64,000 bases of DNA, from positions 1 to 64,000 of the forward strand of contig VXMM01000043.1 in the NCBI GenBank assembly GCA_009841105.1, written 5' to 3'. Source of the stretch: Acidimicrobiia bacterium. GTDB taxonomy: Bacteria; Actinomycetota; Acidimicrobiia; Spongiisociales; Spongiisociaceae. Shown piece by piece: positions 8,375 to 17,347 of the stretch; positions within the stretch are counted from its first letter, which is position 1; the number at the start of each line of letters is the position of its first letter. Position numbers and translations under genes: made by a program. The notes under the pieces were generated by a model. It had not been told where the DNA came from, made no database searches, and worked only from the letters and a program-made list of their open reading frames with translations.

Positions 8375-8411
8375 TTTACTATATGGATAGTTCTAGTTAT
8401 AATAGAACTAT
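8375..8411 (+). promoter_or_regulatory. gntR promoter and operator, leaderless start
   Basis: TTTACT (8375-8380), a 17-base spacer and a perfect TATAAT (8398-8403) precede the ATG at 8410 by six bases, so the mRNA should start at or beside the start codon. A perfect inverted repeat, ATAGTTCTA (8387-8395) and TAGAACTAT (8403-8411), flanks the -10 box and runs into the start codon. This is the arrangement expected for autorepression by the GntR-type product. Confidence 0.75.
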
Positions 8412-8757
8412 GCTCTGGAAGATCGATGCGCAGTCACCCCAGCCCCTTCACGAACAGCTGGCCGGTCAGATACGCCGTGGCATCGCCGCCCGCGAGCTCG
8501 CGGAGGGCGAGAAGCTGCCCCCGGCCCGTGACCTGGCGAGGGGCCTGGGGGTGAACATGCACACGGTTCTCCGTGCCTTCCAGACGCTGCGCGACGAGGG
8601 CCTGCTGGAAGTCCGCAGAGGCCGCGGCACATCGGTGGCGCGGGACGCCAAGTCGGCGGCCCGCCACGTCGAACTCGCCCGCAGCCTGGTCAACGAAGCG
8701 CGCCGCGCCGGTCTGGGCGACCGCGAGATCCTTCAATTGGTAGAGGTGCAACTATGA
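8410..8757 (+). CDS. GntR-family regulator, YtrA-like
   Basis: A 115-residue DNA-binding repressor of the short YtrA branch. A winged helix-turn-helix spans about residues 10-75, with PLHEQLAGQIRRGIA, EGEKLPPARDLARGLGVNMHTVLRAFQTL and the wing LLEVRRGRGTSVA. A short helical tail (about 80-115) replaces the large ligand domain of other GntR proteins and serves for dimerisation. The start at 8410 is set by the promoter six bases upstream; the upstream in-frame codon at 8383 lies inside that promoter. The stop overlaps the next gene by four bases (ATGA), so it probably controls itself and the membrane protein that follows. Confidence 0.9.
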   Translation: MLWKIDAQSPQPLHEQLAGQIRRGIAARELAEGEKLPPARDLARGLGVNMHTVLRAFQTLRDEGLLEVRRGRGTSVARDAKSAARHVELARSLVNEARRAGLGDREILQLVEVQL

Positions 8758-9719
8758 ACGAGCGGACAAGAAGAGCGGTCCTGGGCGCCGGCATCCCCGC
8801 CGCGGTGGTGGGCGCGGGCCTCGGCCCGTACCTGGCCTACCGGTCCGACCTCCCGGATCGGGTGGCGAGTCACTTCGGCATCTCCGGCCGGGCGGACGAT
8901 TCCATGACACCCGAACTGTTCCTCTTCGTTGTCGGGGCGCTGATGGTGATCGGCCTGGGGATGTGCGTGGCCGTCGCCCTGATCCGGGAGAGGCTCCAGC
9001 CGATGGTCGGCCTGGGCGCGTCGTTCATCGGAGCGTTCATCGGAGCGCTGGCGGCAGGAATACTCGCCACTACCGCCATCGGCCAGAGAGGGCTGGAACG
9101 GTGGCAGGAGGCGACGCTGCCTCCCTGGGCACTGATCCTGTGGATCGGCGGCAGCCTCATCGTCGGCAGCGCGGCCGCCTGGATCGCCTCGGCCCTTCCG
9201 ACCGCCGACGACCCCGGCATCGACACGGCGCCGCCGGCAATGGACCTCGCTCCGGGTGAGCGGGCCTTCTGGACCGCCACCCTGTCTGCTAGGTGGCCGC
9301 TGCTGCTGGGCCTGGTCACCGTTCTCGTAGTCCTGGCCCTCACGCAGTTGGTGGAACCGTGGTTCGCGCTGGTCCTGCTGGCGCCCGCGCTCATCACGAC
9401 CACCTTCAGCCGCATACGCGTGACCGCCGACCGATCGGGGCTAACCGTCCGTTACGGGTTCCTCGGGTGGCCCGGTACGTTCGTGCCCCTGAGTCGCATC
9501 GCTATGGCCCAGGCGATAGACGTCCGCCCCACCGATTGGGGCGGCTGGGGATACCGCGGCAACCTGACCCTGATGAACCGCGCCGCCGTGGTCCTGCGCG
9601 CCGGTCCAGGCCTCCGCCTCGACCTGCACGACGGAAAGGTGTTCGTCGTGACCATCGACGACCCCGACATCCCGGCCCGACTCCTGAACGCCGAAGCCTC
9701 GCGCCTTACAACTACCTGA
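8754..9719 (+). CDS. DUF1648-type membrane protein
   Basis: A 321-residue integral membrane protein. The N-terminus has a helix followed by LAYRSDLPDRVASHFGISGRAD, matching the DUF1648 pattern (a short loop with P-x-x-V/I-x-x-H-F). Further helices lie near residues 60-85, 88-110, 125-145 and 178-215, and the C-terminal third is a soluble beta-rich domain. It is coupled to the GntR regulator by an ATGA overlap, a pairing common in Actinobacteria and Firmicutes where the regulator responds to envelope stress or peptides. The exact role is unknown. Confidence 0.75.
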   Translation: MNERTRRAVLGAGIPAAVVGAGLGPYLAYRSDLPDRVASHFGISGRADDSMTPELFLFVVGALMVIGLGMCVAVALIRERLQPMVGLGASFIGAFIGALAAGILATTAIGQRGLERWQEATLPPWALILWIGGSLIVGSAAAWIASALPTADDPGIDTAPPAMDLAPGERAFWTATLSARWPLLLGLVTVLVVLALTQLVEPWFALVLLAPALITTTFSRIRVTADRSGLTVRYGFLGWPGTFVPLSRIAMAQAIDVRPTDWGGWGYRGNLTLMNRAAVVLRAGPGLRLDLHDGKVFVVTIDDPDIPARLLNAEASRLTTT

Positions 9720-9931
9720 ACACGACAAACAAGGGCGGGGGACGTGGCCGGTCAGCGGAGTACGGGACTCCCCGAAGGCGAGAACGGTCCGATCTGCCCC
9801 GGCGTTTCGACAGGCACCGGCGAGTCCATGCGTGCTGATCGCCAAGCTGAAGGTTGGGCGGGTCAGGCAGCACCGGTAGTCGGGTACTTCTGGACGGATC
9901 CCGGCCCGGCCGGGGATCCACCTAGGTCTCC

Positions 9932-9947
9932 AACGGTGGCTACCGTT
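9932..9947 (+). promoter_or_regulatory. Inverted repeat upstream of the catabolic operon
   Basis: AACGGT and ACCGTT form a perfect six-base inverted repeat with a four-base spacer, 60 bases before the first gene of the operon. It could be an operator. No confident -35/-10 pair was found in 9720-10007, and that gap shows no coding frame. Confidence 0.3.
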
Positions 9948-10007
9948 CCGGTCATGCCAGGTCGACTCCGCCTCCTCTAGATAGCGCGGTCACCGGGTAC
10001 CTACGCA

Positions 10008-11654
10008 ATGGCGCCGGCTGACTCGGAGGGCCTCTCGGGCGATGACGCGGCCCACTACCGGCGTGCCGGGTGGTGGACCGGCCAGCGGCTGGTGGATCGT
10101 TTCGAGTCCCATGTCGCCGCGTCCCCCGACGATCCGGCAGTGGTAAGCGCCCGCGACACCCTGTCACGGGCCGACCTCTGGAACGCGGCGGGCGAGGCAG
10201 CCGAACAGATCCGGGCGGCTGTCGGCGACACGGGGCGGGTCGTGGTGGTACACCTGCCCAACACCGCTCCCTGGATGGTGATGTTCCTGGCCGTGCTGCG
10301 GGCCGGCCACGTTCCGGCGACCCCTCCGGTGACCACCGAGGCGGGCCACCTGATCCACATCTTCGAGTTGGTCAGACCCGCTCTCGCGATATCCGTGAGC
10401 CGCCACCGGCGGGCGGCGCCCGCCGAGGCCATCCGGGAGGCCGCCGCCCGGACCGGCGGCGTGGCAGTGGGCTTGGCCGATGGCACTGCCCTGGACTTGC
10501 ACAGCACCGGTATCGGCAGGGAGGGGACCGGCCGTGTTCCCGGGGCCACCGCCCACCTCATGTTCACCTCGAGCACCACCGGGCCGCCGAAGGCCGTGAG
10601 CCACAGCGAGGACTCCCTGGCGACGCTGAACCGCCAGTTCGCGCAGCGCTTCGGCCTCAGCGCCCGCACGCCCGTGTTCATGCCGTCCCCTCTCGGCCAC
10701 AGCGTCGGCGCCATCCACGGCGCCCGGCTGTCGATGTTCCTGGGCGCTCCGCTCATCCTCCAGGACAGCTGGGACGCCGCCACCGCCCTTGAGCTGGTGT
10801 CACGCCACCGAGCGGCGTTCACCGCCGCCGCCACGCCGTTCCTGCTCGACCTGGCCAACGCCCCGTGGCGCGGCGCGGAGCCCAAGCTGGCCCCGCTCCG
10901 GACCTTCCTGTGCGGCGGCGCCCAGGTGCCGCCGGCACTGATCCGGCGCTGCCGCAACGAGTTCCCGAACACCTTCGTGACGCCACTCTGGGGCATGACC
11001 GAGGGCGGTCTGACCACCTGCGTCGATAGCTCCACCGACCACCAGGTCGAGACCACCGTCGGCATCGGGCTTCCCGGCCTGGAACTACGAGTCCTCGACT
11101 CCGAGACGGGGATGCTGGACTCCGGCGCAGGCGAGCTGGTCATGCGCGGGCCCGGGGTGTTCAACGGCTACTTCGGCCAGCCCGAGCTGTACGCCGAGCA
11201 CCTGGTCGGCGACGGTTTCTTCCGCACCGGCGACCTGGCCCGCATCGACGCCGACGGTTACGTCTCGATCACCGGACGGGTCAAAGACCTGATCATCCGC
11301 GGGGCGGTCAACATCTCGCCCGTAGCTACCGAGAACACCATTGCCGCCCACCCCGACGTGACCGGCGTGGCCGTGATCGGCTGGCCCGCCGAACGCCTCG
11401 GCGAGCGCATCTGCGCCGTCGTCCAGACCACCGCCCCGCTCGAACTCGACCAGGTCGTGGCCTTCTGCGCGGACCGGGGCCTGTCCCGCCGCTACTGGCC
11501 CGAGCGTCTCGAACTGGTCGACCGGTTCCCCCGCACGGCCGCGGGCAAGATCCGCAAGCCGGAACTCCGCAGCGCGCTGGTCGACCGGGCCCGCGGCGCC
11601 GCAAGCCGGACCTCCGGGAACCCGGGTACGGGTCCCGGGGAGGTAGATCGATGA
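10008..11654 (+). CDS. Acyl-CoA synthetase (AMP-binding family)
   Basis: A 548-residue adenylate-forming ligase that should activate a carboxylic acid to its CoA thioester with ATP, the entry step of this pathway. The phosphate-binding loop is LMFTSSTTGPPKAVSHS (near residue 183). GMTEGG lies near residue 330, YVSITGRVKDLIIRGAVNIS is the hinge, and TAAGKIRKPEL carries the C-terminal catalytic lysine. The overall pattern is closest to cyclohexanecarboxylate-type and medium-chain ligases, but the substrate cannot be fixed. First gene of the operon; it overlaps the next by four bases. Confidence 0.9.
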   Translation: MAPADSEGLSGDDAAHYRRAGWWTGQRLVDRFESHVAASPDDPAVVSARDTLSRADLWNAAGEAAEQIRAAVGDTGRVVVVHLPNTAPWMVMFLAVLRAGHVPATPPVTTEAGHLIHIFELVRPALAISVSRHRRAAPAEAIREAAARTGGVAVGLADGTALDLHSTGIGREGTGRVPGATAHLMFTSSTTGPPKAVSHSEDSLATLNRQFAQRFGLSARTPVFMPSPLGHSVGAIHGARLSMFLGAPLILQDSWDAATALELVSRHRAAFTAAATPFLLDLANAPWRGAEPKLAPLRTFLCGGAQVPPALIRRCRNEFPNTFVTPLWGMTEGGLTTCVDSSTDHQVETTVGIGLPGLELRVLDSETGMLDSGAGELVMRGPGVFNGYFGQPELYAEHLVGDGFFRTGDLARIDADGYVSITGRVKDLIIRGAVNISPVATENTIAAHPDVTGVAVIGWPAERLGERICAVVQTTAPLELDQVVAFCADRGLSRRYWPERLELVDRFPRTAAGKIRKPELRSALVDRARGAASRTSGNPGTGPGEVDR

Positions 11655-12445
11655 CCGAGGTCGAGTTGACCGACATCGTCGTCAACTACCGCAGGCGCGG
11701 TTCGGGCCCGGCCGTCGTGCTGCTCCACGGCCTCGCCGAGGACCACCACTCGTGGAACTCCGTCGCTCCGTATCTGGGTTCATTCACCACCTATGCAGTC
11801 GATCTCCGGGGCCACGGCCGGACAACCTCCGGCCGGGGTGCCGGCACGCTGTCGCAGCTGGGCGACGACCTGATCATGTTCCTGCAGGCCGTCACCGGCC
11901 CGGCCGCGGTCGTCGGGTACTCGCTCGGCGGCACCATCGGTCTCCAGGCCGCGACCACCGCACCGGACCTGATCCGCCACCTCGTGGTTGTCGCCACCTC
12001 GTCGGTCGTCGGGAGGGCCGCGGCCGGGTTCTTCGCCGCCCGCATCGCCCAGATCGAGTCCGGAGATCTCACCGGCTTCGCCGCGGGCCTGCGCGACGAC
12101 ACGGCCCTCCAGATCGTCACCGAGGCGGACCTCGACTCCCTTGCCGCTAGCCGGGTGGCCGCGGTCGGGGACGGCCACGGCTACGTCAACGCCGCCATGG
12201 CCATGATCGGGATCCGGGCCGTACCGCTCAACCCGCTTCTGTCGCGGATCACGGCGCCCCTCGACATCGTCGGAGCGGACCGCGATGTCTTCTGTCCCCG
12301 CCGGGCGTCGGATATCATCGCCGACGCCGTGCCCCACAGCCGCTTCCACGAGATCGCCGGCTCCGGTCACCTGCTCTCGGTCGACCGGCCCGAAGCCTAC
12401 GGACGCTTGCTCGCCCGGCTCCTGTGCGAGGCGGAGACCCGATGA
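11651..12445 (+). CDS. Alpha/beta-fold hydrolase
   Basis: A 264-residue alpha/beta hydrolase. The oxyanion segment is VVLLHGLAEDHHSW, the nucleophile elbow is VVGYSLGGTIG (Ser about residue 96), an acidic residue lies in DIVGADRDVFCP, and the catalytic His is in IAGSGHLLSVDRP. Likely jobs are ester, lactone or thioester hydrolysis, or C-C bond cleavage, in the pathway encoded here. It overlaps the genes on both sides by four bases (ATGA), so translation is coupled. Confidence 0.88.
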   Translation: MTEVELTDIVVNYRRRGSGPAVVLLHGLAEDHHSWNSVAPYLGSFTTYAVDLRGHGRTTSGRGAGTLSQLGDDLIMFLQAVTGPAAVVGYSLGGTIGLQAATTAPDLIRHLVVVATSSVVGRAAAGFFAARIAQIESGDLTGFAAGLRDDTALQIVTEADLDSLAASRVAAVGDGHGYVNAAMAMIGIRAVPLNPLLSRITAPLDIVGADRDVFCPRRASDIIADAVPHSRFHEIAGSGHLLSVDRPEAYGRLLARLLCEAETR

Positions 12446-13455
12446 AGCGCAGTTACGGCATCTCGCTGGGCGTGAGCCCCCGGGAGCCTCTGAGCCGCAC
12501 GTCCGAGCTCGCCCGGGCAATCGACGAGAGCGGCTTCGACGCCCTCTGGTACATCGATTTCCAGCTCGGGATGAAGGATGTGTATGCGGCCATGAACCTG
12601 GCCGCGCTGTCCACCAGCAGAGTGCTCATCGGAGCGGGCGTCACCAACCTGGTGACCCGGCACCCCACCGTCACCGCCAACGCGACGGCCGCACTCGACG
12701 AGCTCTCCGGCGGTCGGGCCGTTCTCGGCCTCGGCGCGGGCTGGTCAGCGGTGCTGGGCGCCGGCGGCAGGCCGTCGAAGCTGGGCGACGTGCGGGCCGG
12801 GATCGACGGATTCCGCCGGCTGTTCACCGGCGAGGCATGCGACCTCTACGGCACCCGGGTCCGCCTGGCGGCAGCCGGGCGCCAGATCCCCATCTACCTT
12901 GCCGCTTCGCAGCCCGCCATGCTGCGCCTCGCCGGCGAGGTCTGCGACGGCGTCGTGCTGATGGGCGCCGCCGACCCCGAGTTCTGCTCGTGGCAGCTCG
13001 ACTTCATCCACGAGGGCCTGGCGGCAGCCGGGCGCGATCGCAGGGAGATGACGATCGACCTGTTCGTCACCATGTCGGTGGGCGACGATGAGGAAACCGC
13101 CATCGCGGACATCCGGGCCTGGGCCACCAGCCAGGCAGCCACGTTCCACCCGTGGAAGCGCATGCCCCCGGCGTGGGAGAGGTTCCGCCCCGAGTTCGCA
13201 CGGGCTGCCGACGCCTACCACCTTGTCGATCACCTCTCGCTGCAGGCCCGGCACCGCCGGATCGTGTCGGACGACTTCGCCCGGTCGGTGGCGCTAGCGG
13301 GCGACCTGGACACCTGCGTCGACCGGCTCCGCCGCCTGTGGCAACTCGACATCGACCGCATCACCTTCGCGCTCCTGTCGGGCGGGCGGCAGCAGCGTCT
13401 AGCCCACCTGTCCGGCACTGTGATCCCCGCCGTCGAAGCAGCAGGGAGAAACTGA
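12442..13455 (+). CDS. LLM-class flavin-dependent oxidoreductase
   Basis: A 337-residue luciferase-like TIM-barrel oxidoreductase that uses FMN or coenzyme F420. Typical segments are [20 protein letters not shown], the barrel strand [20 protein letters not shown], and [18 protein letters not shown] near residue 90. The ATG at 12442 overlaps the hydrolase stop (ATGA); the upstream in-frame GTG/ATG region would only add six residues. In this context it could oxygenate the substrate or dehydrogenate an intermediate; F420 use is plausible in an actinobacterium but not shown. Confidence 0.88.
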   Translation: MKRSYGISLGVSPREPLSRTSELARAIDESGFDALWYIDFQLGMKDVYAAMNLAALSTSRVLIGAGVTNLVTRHPTVTANATAALDELSGGRAVLGLGAGWSAVLGAGGRPSKLGDVRAGIDGFRRLFTGEACDLYGTRVRLAAAGRQIPIYLAASQPAMLRLAGEVCDGVVLMGAADPEFCSWQLDFIHEGLAAAGRDRREMTIDLFVTMSVGDDEETAIADIRAWATSQAATFHPWKRMPPAWERFRPEFARAADAYHLVDHLSLQARHRRIVSDDFARSVALAGDLDTCVDRLRRLWQLDIDRITFALLSGGRQQRLAHLSGTVIPAVEAAGRN

Positions 13456-14216
13456 TGGACAACAACCTTCCGGTGGCGCTGGTAACCGCGGCCGCAGGAG
13501 CCGGCATCGGAGCGGCGGTGGCACGCCGGCTCGCTTCGGACGGCTTCGACGTGGTGGTGACCGACGCTCATGAGCGCCGGTGCCGCCAGTTCGCCCGAAC
13601 CCTGTCCGACCAGCTCGGGCGGGAGGTCCTCTCGTACCCCCTCGACGTGACCGACCACGCGCAGGTGCGTTCCGTCATCAATGACGTGGTGGCCCGCAGG
13701 GACCGCTTCGATGTGCTGGTCAACAACGCGGGATGGTCGAAGATCGAGCCGGTGGCCGAGATGTCCCTGGAGACCTGGCAGCGCTGCCTCGACGTGGATC
13801 TCACCGGCACGTTCGTGTGCATGCGCTACGCGCTCCCCACCATGATCGCCAATGGCGGCGGCTCGATCATCAACATCTCGTCGATCGCGGCCTGGGAGAT
13901 GTCGGCCGATCACGGCGCGGCCTACTCGGCCGCCAAGGCCGGCGTCCTGGCCCTTACCCGGGTCGCCGCGGCCGAGAACGGGGTCCATGGGGTGCGTGTC
14001 AACGCCGTCGCTCCGGGCCTCATCCACAACGATTTCCTCCGCCGGATCTACCCCGAGGAGTTCTTCGACCGCTACCTGTCCGAGAAGGCGTTCCTGGACC
14101 GGGTGGGACGGCCCGACGACGTGGCGAGCATGGTCGCCTTCCTGGCCTCGGACGAAGCGAGCTATGTGACGGGCGAGGTGTTCACCGTCTCGGGAGGTGT
14201 GTCCGCCCGTGGATGA
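13455..14216 (+). CDS. Short-chain dehydrogenase/reductase
   Basis: A 253-residue classical SDR. The nucleotide-binding motif is [17 protein letters not shown], a little modified from TGxxxGxG. NNAG is in [14 protein letters not shown], the catalytic Ser in [11 protein letters not shown], and the YxxxK pair in [15 protein letters not shown]. The C-terminus ends in the usual [12 protein letters not shown]. It should oxidise a hydroxyacyl or alcohol intermediate with NAD(P). TGATG overlap with the gene before and eight-base overlap with the next. The open frame extends upstream to 13152, but the family start and overlap fix 13455. Confidence 0.92.
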   Translation: MDNNLPVALVTAAAGAGIGAAVARRLASDGFDVVVTDAHERRCRQFARTLSDQLGREVLSYPLDVTDHAQVRSVINDVVARRDRFDVLVNNAGWSKIEPVAEMSLETWQRCLDVDLTGTFVCMRYALPTMIANGGGSIINISSIAAWEMSADHGAAYSAAKAGVLALTRVAAAENGVHGVRVNAVAPGLIHNDFLRRIYPEEFFDRYLSEKAFLDRVGRPDDVASMVAFLASDEASYVTGEVFTVSGGVSARG

Positions 14217-15588
14217 CGGCCCCCTCTGGTGGCCCGTACAGCGGCTCGTAGAGGCCTACCGCGACGGCTCGCTGTCACCCGTCGAGGTAGCGGAACTGGC
14301 CCAGGCCCGTATCGCCGAGACCGACCCGATCCTCCATTCGTTCGTCCTGGCCACGCCCGAGCTGGCCAAGCGCCAGGCTGCGTCAGCCGAGGCGGCATAC
14401 CGGAACGGCCGCCCGGGCCCCCTCGCCGGAGTCCCGGTCTCGATCAAGGACGCCTTCCACGTCGAGGGCCACGTCACCACGCTCGGTTCGTTGGCCCACA
14501 CCGGCGACGTGGCCCGCCACGACTCGGGCGCCGTGCGCCGCCTGCGGAGGGCCGGAGCCGTGTTCGTCGGCAAGACCAACGTCCCGGAGTTCTGCCAGTC
14601 GGCCACCACCGACAACCTGCTGGGTCCGGACACCGCCAACCCCTTCGACCCCGGCCGCACAACGGGAGGGTCCAGCGGCGGCGCCGCGGCCTCGGTCGCT
14701 TCGGGGACCTGCACTCTCGGGCTCGGTTCCGACGGCGGGGGATCGATCCGCATCCCGGCGGCGTTCTGCGGCCTGGTGGGCCTGAAACCCACCTACGGCG
14801 CCGTGGACGATGCCGGCGGCTTCCAGGCCTTCACCCCGTTCATCTCCCCCGGCCCGCTGGCCCGGTCCGTGGGTGACGCTCGATACATGCTTTCCGTCCT
14901 CGCTGCAGGCGGCACCGCAACCCCGGGCACCCCGGCCGGGACGGGCCTGCGCCGTGTCGCATGGTGCTCCAACCCGGAGGACCGCCCGGTGGACCCCGGT
15001 CTCGCTGCCGTCGTCACCTCGGCGGTGGCGAAGCTCGCCGCCCACGGGCACCACGTCAGTCAGGTCGAACTGGACCTCGGAGGATGGGAGGACATGTTCG
15101 GGCTGCTCGTGCTGGCCGAGGAGGGCGAGCGCCGCGGCCACCTGCTCCACGGTCCCCACCGGCTGACGACGTACCAGGAGCGATCCCTTAGAGCGGCCGA
15201 GCAACTGGACCCGGAGACCCTCCGGAACGCCCGCTCGGCCCTCGTGCAGTACCGGGCCCGGGTGGACCGGTACTTCCGCGACCACGACGTGATCGCCACG
15301 CCCGCCACCGCCACCCCCGCCTTCGAGCTCGGACACCGGCCGAAGACCATCGCCGACCGGGGGGTGGGACGGCTCTGGGGTGCGTTCCCGTTCGCGGTGC
15401 CCTTCAACGTCTCCGGGCATCCCGCCATAGTTCTCCCGGTGGGTTTCGTGGACGGCCTACCGGTCGCCATCCAACTCGTCGGACGGCACAATGCCGACCT
15501 CGACCTGCTATCCCTCGCCGAGCAACTCGAATCCGGATTGAACCTCCGGCCCTTCGCCCGGCTTCCGTCCCGGATCCCGGCCTCATGA
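14209..15588 (+). CDS. Amidase (amidase signature family)
   Basis: About 459 residues of the amidase signature family, which hydrolyses amides with a Ser-cisSer-Lys triad. The lysine is in [11 protein letters not shown], the cis-serine loop in [16 protein letters not shown], and the nucleophile region in [20 protein letters not shown]. It could open or remove an amide in the substrate of this operon. The start is GTG 14209, eleven bases after a GGGAGG ribosome site; GTG 14197 is an alternative. It overlaps the following gene by ATGA. Confidence 0.9.
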   Translation: MDDGPLWWPVQRLVEAYRDGSLSPVEVAELAQARIAETDPILHSFVLATPELAKRQAASAEAAYRNGRPGPLAGVPVSIKDAFHVEGHVTTLGSLAHTGDVARHDSGAVRRLRRAGAVFVGKTNVPEFCQSATTDNLLGPDTANPFDPGRTTGGSSGGAAASVASGTCTLGLGSDGGGSIRIPAAFCGLVGLKPTYGAVDDAGGFQAFTPFISPGPLARSVGDARYMLSVLAAGGTATPGTPAGTGLRRVAWCSNPEDRPVDPGLAAVVTSAVAKLAAHGHHVSQVELDLGGWEDMFGLLVLAEEGERRGHLLHGPHRLTTYQERSLRAAEQLDPETLRNARSALVQYRARVDRYFRDHDVIATPATATPAFELGHRPKTIADRGVGRLWGAFPFAVPFNVSGHPAIVLPVGFVDGLPVAIQLVGRHNADLDLLSLAEQLESGLNLRPFARLPSRIPAS

Positions 15589-16364
15589 GCGACGTAACCC
15601 GACGGCTCGAGGGCTCCGCTCTCCTCCTGGAGATCAACCGTCCGGATCGCGCCAACGCTCTGTTGTGCCGCACGATCCGCGAGCTCGAAACCGGACTCGA
15701 TGCAGCCGAAGCGCCCGAATCCGACCCGACCCGGCTCCCCGGCACAGATGTCAGCGGAGTGGTCATCACCGGAGGATCGAGACACTTCAGCGCCGGAGCG
15801 GACCTCGCGGCGCTCACCGGATCGATCGAGGACATCGAGTTCGATGACGAGCTCGAACGCCTTTGCCGCCGGATCACCCACAGCCCGCTGCCGGTCGTGG
15901 CCGCGGTAGAGGGCGCCTGCTACGGCGGAGCCGTCGACCTGGCCTGGGCCTGCGATGCGGTCGTGGTCTCCGAAGAGGCGCGCCTCGCCGTGCCGTCGAC
16001 CAGGTTGGGAATCCTGTACAACCCGGTGTCCGTAGCCCGCCTGCATTCCCGGCTCGGCTCGTCGGTCGTGCGCCGTCTCATGGTCCTTCAGCAGGAGTTG
16101 GCAGGCCGGGACCTCCCGCCCGGCTCGGCGCTAGGTGTGCAGCCTGGCACGGCGGTCGAAGCCGCCGTGCGCCTCGTCCAGGCGGTCTCAGCTGACGGCG
16201 ACGCCACCCGGGCCACGAAGGGCCTGCTCGCGTCGCTGGACAGCCATGCCGGGTTCAACCCCGCCCGCTGGCGGGCAGTGCGAGAAGCCCTGCTGGTCTC
16301 GCCGGCCCGCCGGGAAGCCCTCGAGACCCACCGGGCCTCGATCGGTAGGGAGCAGAAGGAATGA
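15585..16364 (+). CDS. Enoyl-CoA hydratase/isomerase family protein
   Basis: A 259-residue crotonase-fold protein acting on CoA thioesters. The oxyanion-hole segments are visible as HFSAGADLAAL and EGACYGGAVDLAWACD, followed by RLAVPSTRLGILYNP. The usual catalytic glutamates are not certain: the position after GACYGGAVDL holds Ala-Trp rather than a clear Glu, so the exact reaction (hydration, isomerisation or ring opening) is open. It is coupled by four-base overlaps to the amidase and the MaoC gene. Confidence 0.88.
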   Translation: MSDVTRRLEGSALLLEINRPDRANALLCRTIRELETGLDAAEAPESDPTRLPGTDVSGVVITGGSRHFSAGADLAALTGSIEDIEFDDELERLCRRITHSPLPVVAAVEGACYGGAVDLAWACDAVVVSEEARLAVPSTRLGILYNPVSVARLHSRLGSSVVRRLMVLQQELAGRDLPPGSALGVQPGTAVEAAVRLVQAVSADGDATRATKGLLASLDSHAGFNPARWRAVREALLVSPARREALETHRASIGREQKE

Positions 16365-17173
16365 ACCTGAAGGACCTGGCTGGCCACGACCTCGGCACCC
16401 GCACCGTCGACTTCTCAGCCGACGACGCCATCCTCTACGCCCTCGCCGTGGGTGCCTCGGCCTCGCAACTCGACCTGGTCTACGAGCGCGACCTGCGGGT
16501 TCTTCCTACATATGCCTGCGCTCTCGGCCTGTGGGCAGTTGAGGCAGCCGGCCGCCTCGGCGCCTACGATCCCACCCGGTCCCTCCATGTCGGCCAGAGC
16601 CTGGTGGTCCACGAGCCTTTGCAGCCCCGACCGACCCCGACGTGCGGCCGGGTCCGCTCCGTGTACGACAAGGGCAGGCTCACCATCGTCCACGTCGAGG
16701 TGGCCGCCGCCGGCTTCGAAGCCGGTTACACGATCCTGCTGCCCGGGGTCGGAGGCTGGGGCGGCGACCCACCTCCGCCGACCGGTAAGACCGCCGGGCT
16801 GGCGCCGACCTGGACCGCAACGGCGCACGTAGCGCCGGAGGCAGCCGTGCTCTACCGGCTCACCGGCGACAAGCACCCCGTCCACGTCGATCCATCCGTG
16901 GCCTCCGCCATGGGACTGGACGGGCCGATCCTGCACGGGCTGGCCACCATGGGCATCACAGCCAGGGCCGTGGCAGAAGCCGTGAGCACCCATCCGGCTG
17001 ACCTGTCCGCGGCCACGGTGCGCTTTTCCAGACCGGTCTACCCCGGGTGCCGGGTGCAGGTCGACGCCGAGACCCAACAGATGACCGCACGTGTCGAGGC
17101 CTCGGTCGACGGCGTGACGGCCATGTCCGGCACATTCACCTTCCTACCAGGGTCATCATCACCCGACAGTTAG
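16361..17173 (+). CDS. MaoC-like enoyl-CoA hydratase (double hot-dog)
   Basis: A 270-residue protein with two hot-dog folds in tandem, as in R-specific 2-enoyl-CoA hydratase 2. The second half carries the hydratase motif YRLTGDKHPVHVDP followed by GPILHGLATMGI, containing the Asp-x4-His pair. Together with the SDR it would give an R-specific hydration/oxidation branch of beta-oxidation. It is the last gene of the seven-gene operon, and the next gene lies about 175 bases on. Confidence 0.88.
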   Translation: MNLKDLAGHDLGTRTVDFSADDAILYALAVGASASQLDLVYERDLRVLPTYACALGLWAVEAAGRLGAYDPTRSLHVGQSLVVHEPLQPRPTPTCGRVRSVYDKGRLTIVHVEVAAAGFEAGYTILLPGVGGWGGDPPPPTGKTAGLAPTWTATAHVAPEAAVLYRLTGDKHPVHVDPSVASAMGLDGPILHGLATMGITARAVAEAVSTHPADLSAATVRFSRPVYPGCRVQVDAETQQMTARVEASVDGVTAMSGTFTFLPGSSSPDS

Positions 17174-17347
17174 CCGGAAGGAACGAACAAGCGGCGTCAC
17201 GGGAGCCTGACCACCACCGCGGCCGGGCACGTTGCAGAAAACAAAAGCCGATGTCGGTTTCAGGCATTACGATCGTCGCCACAGGTTCCGTCGAGCGTGC
17301 TCTGCCGATGCAAGGCTTCGCACCAGGCCTGCGAACGGGAAGGCAAG

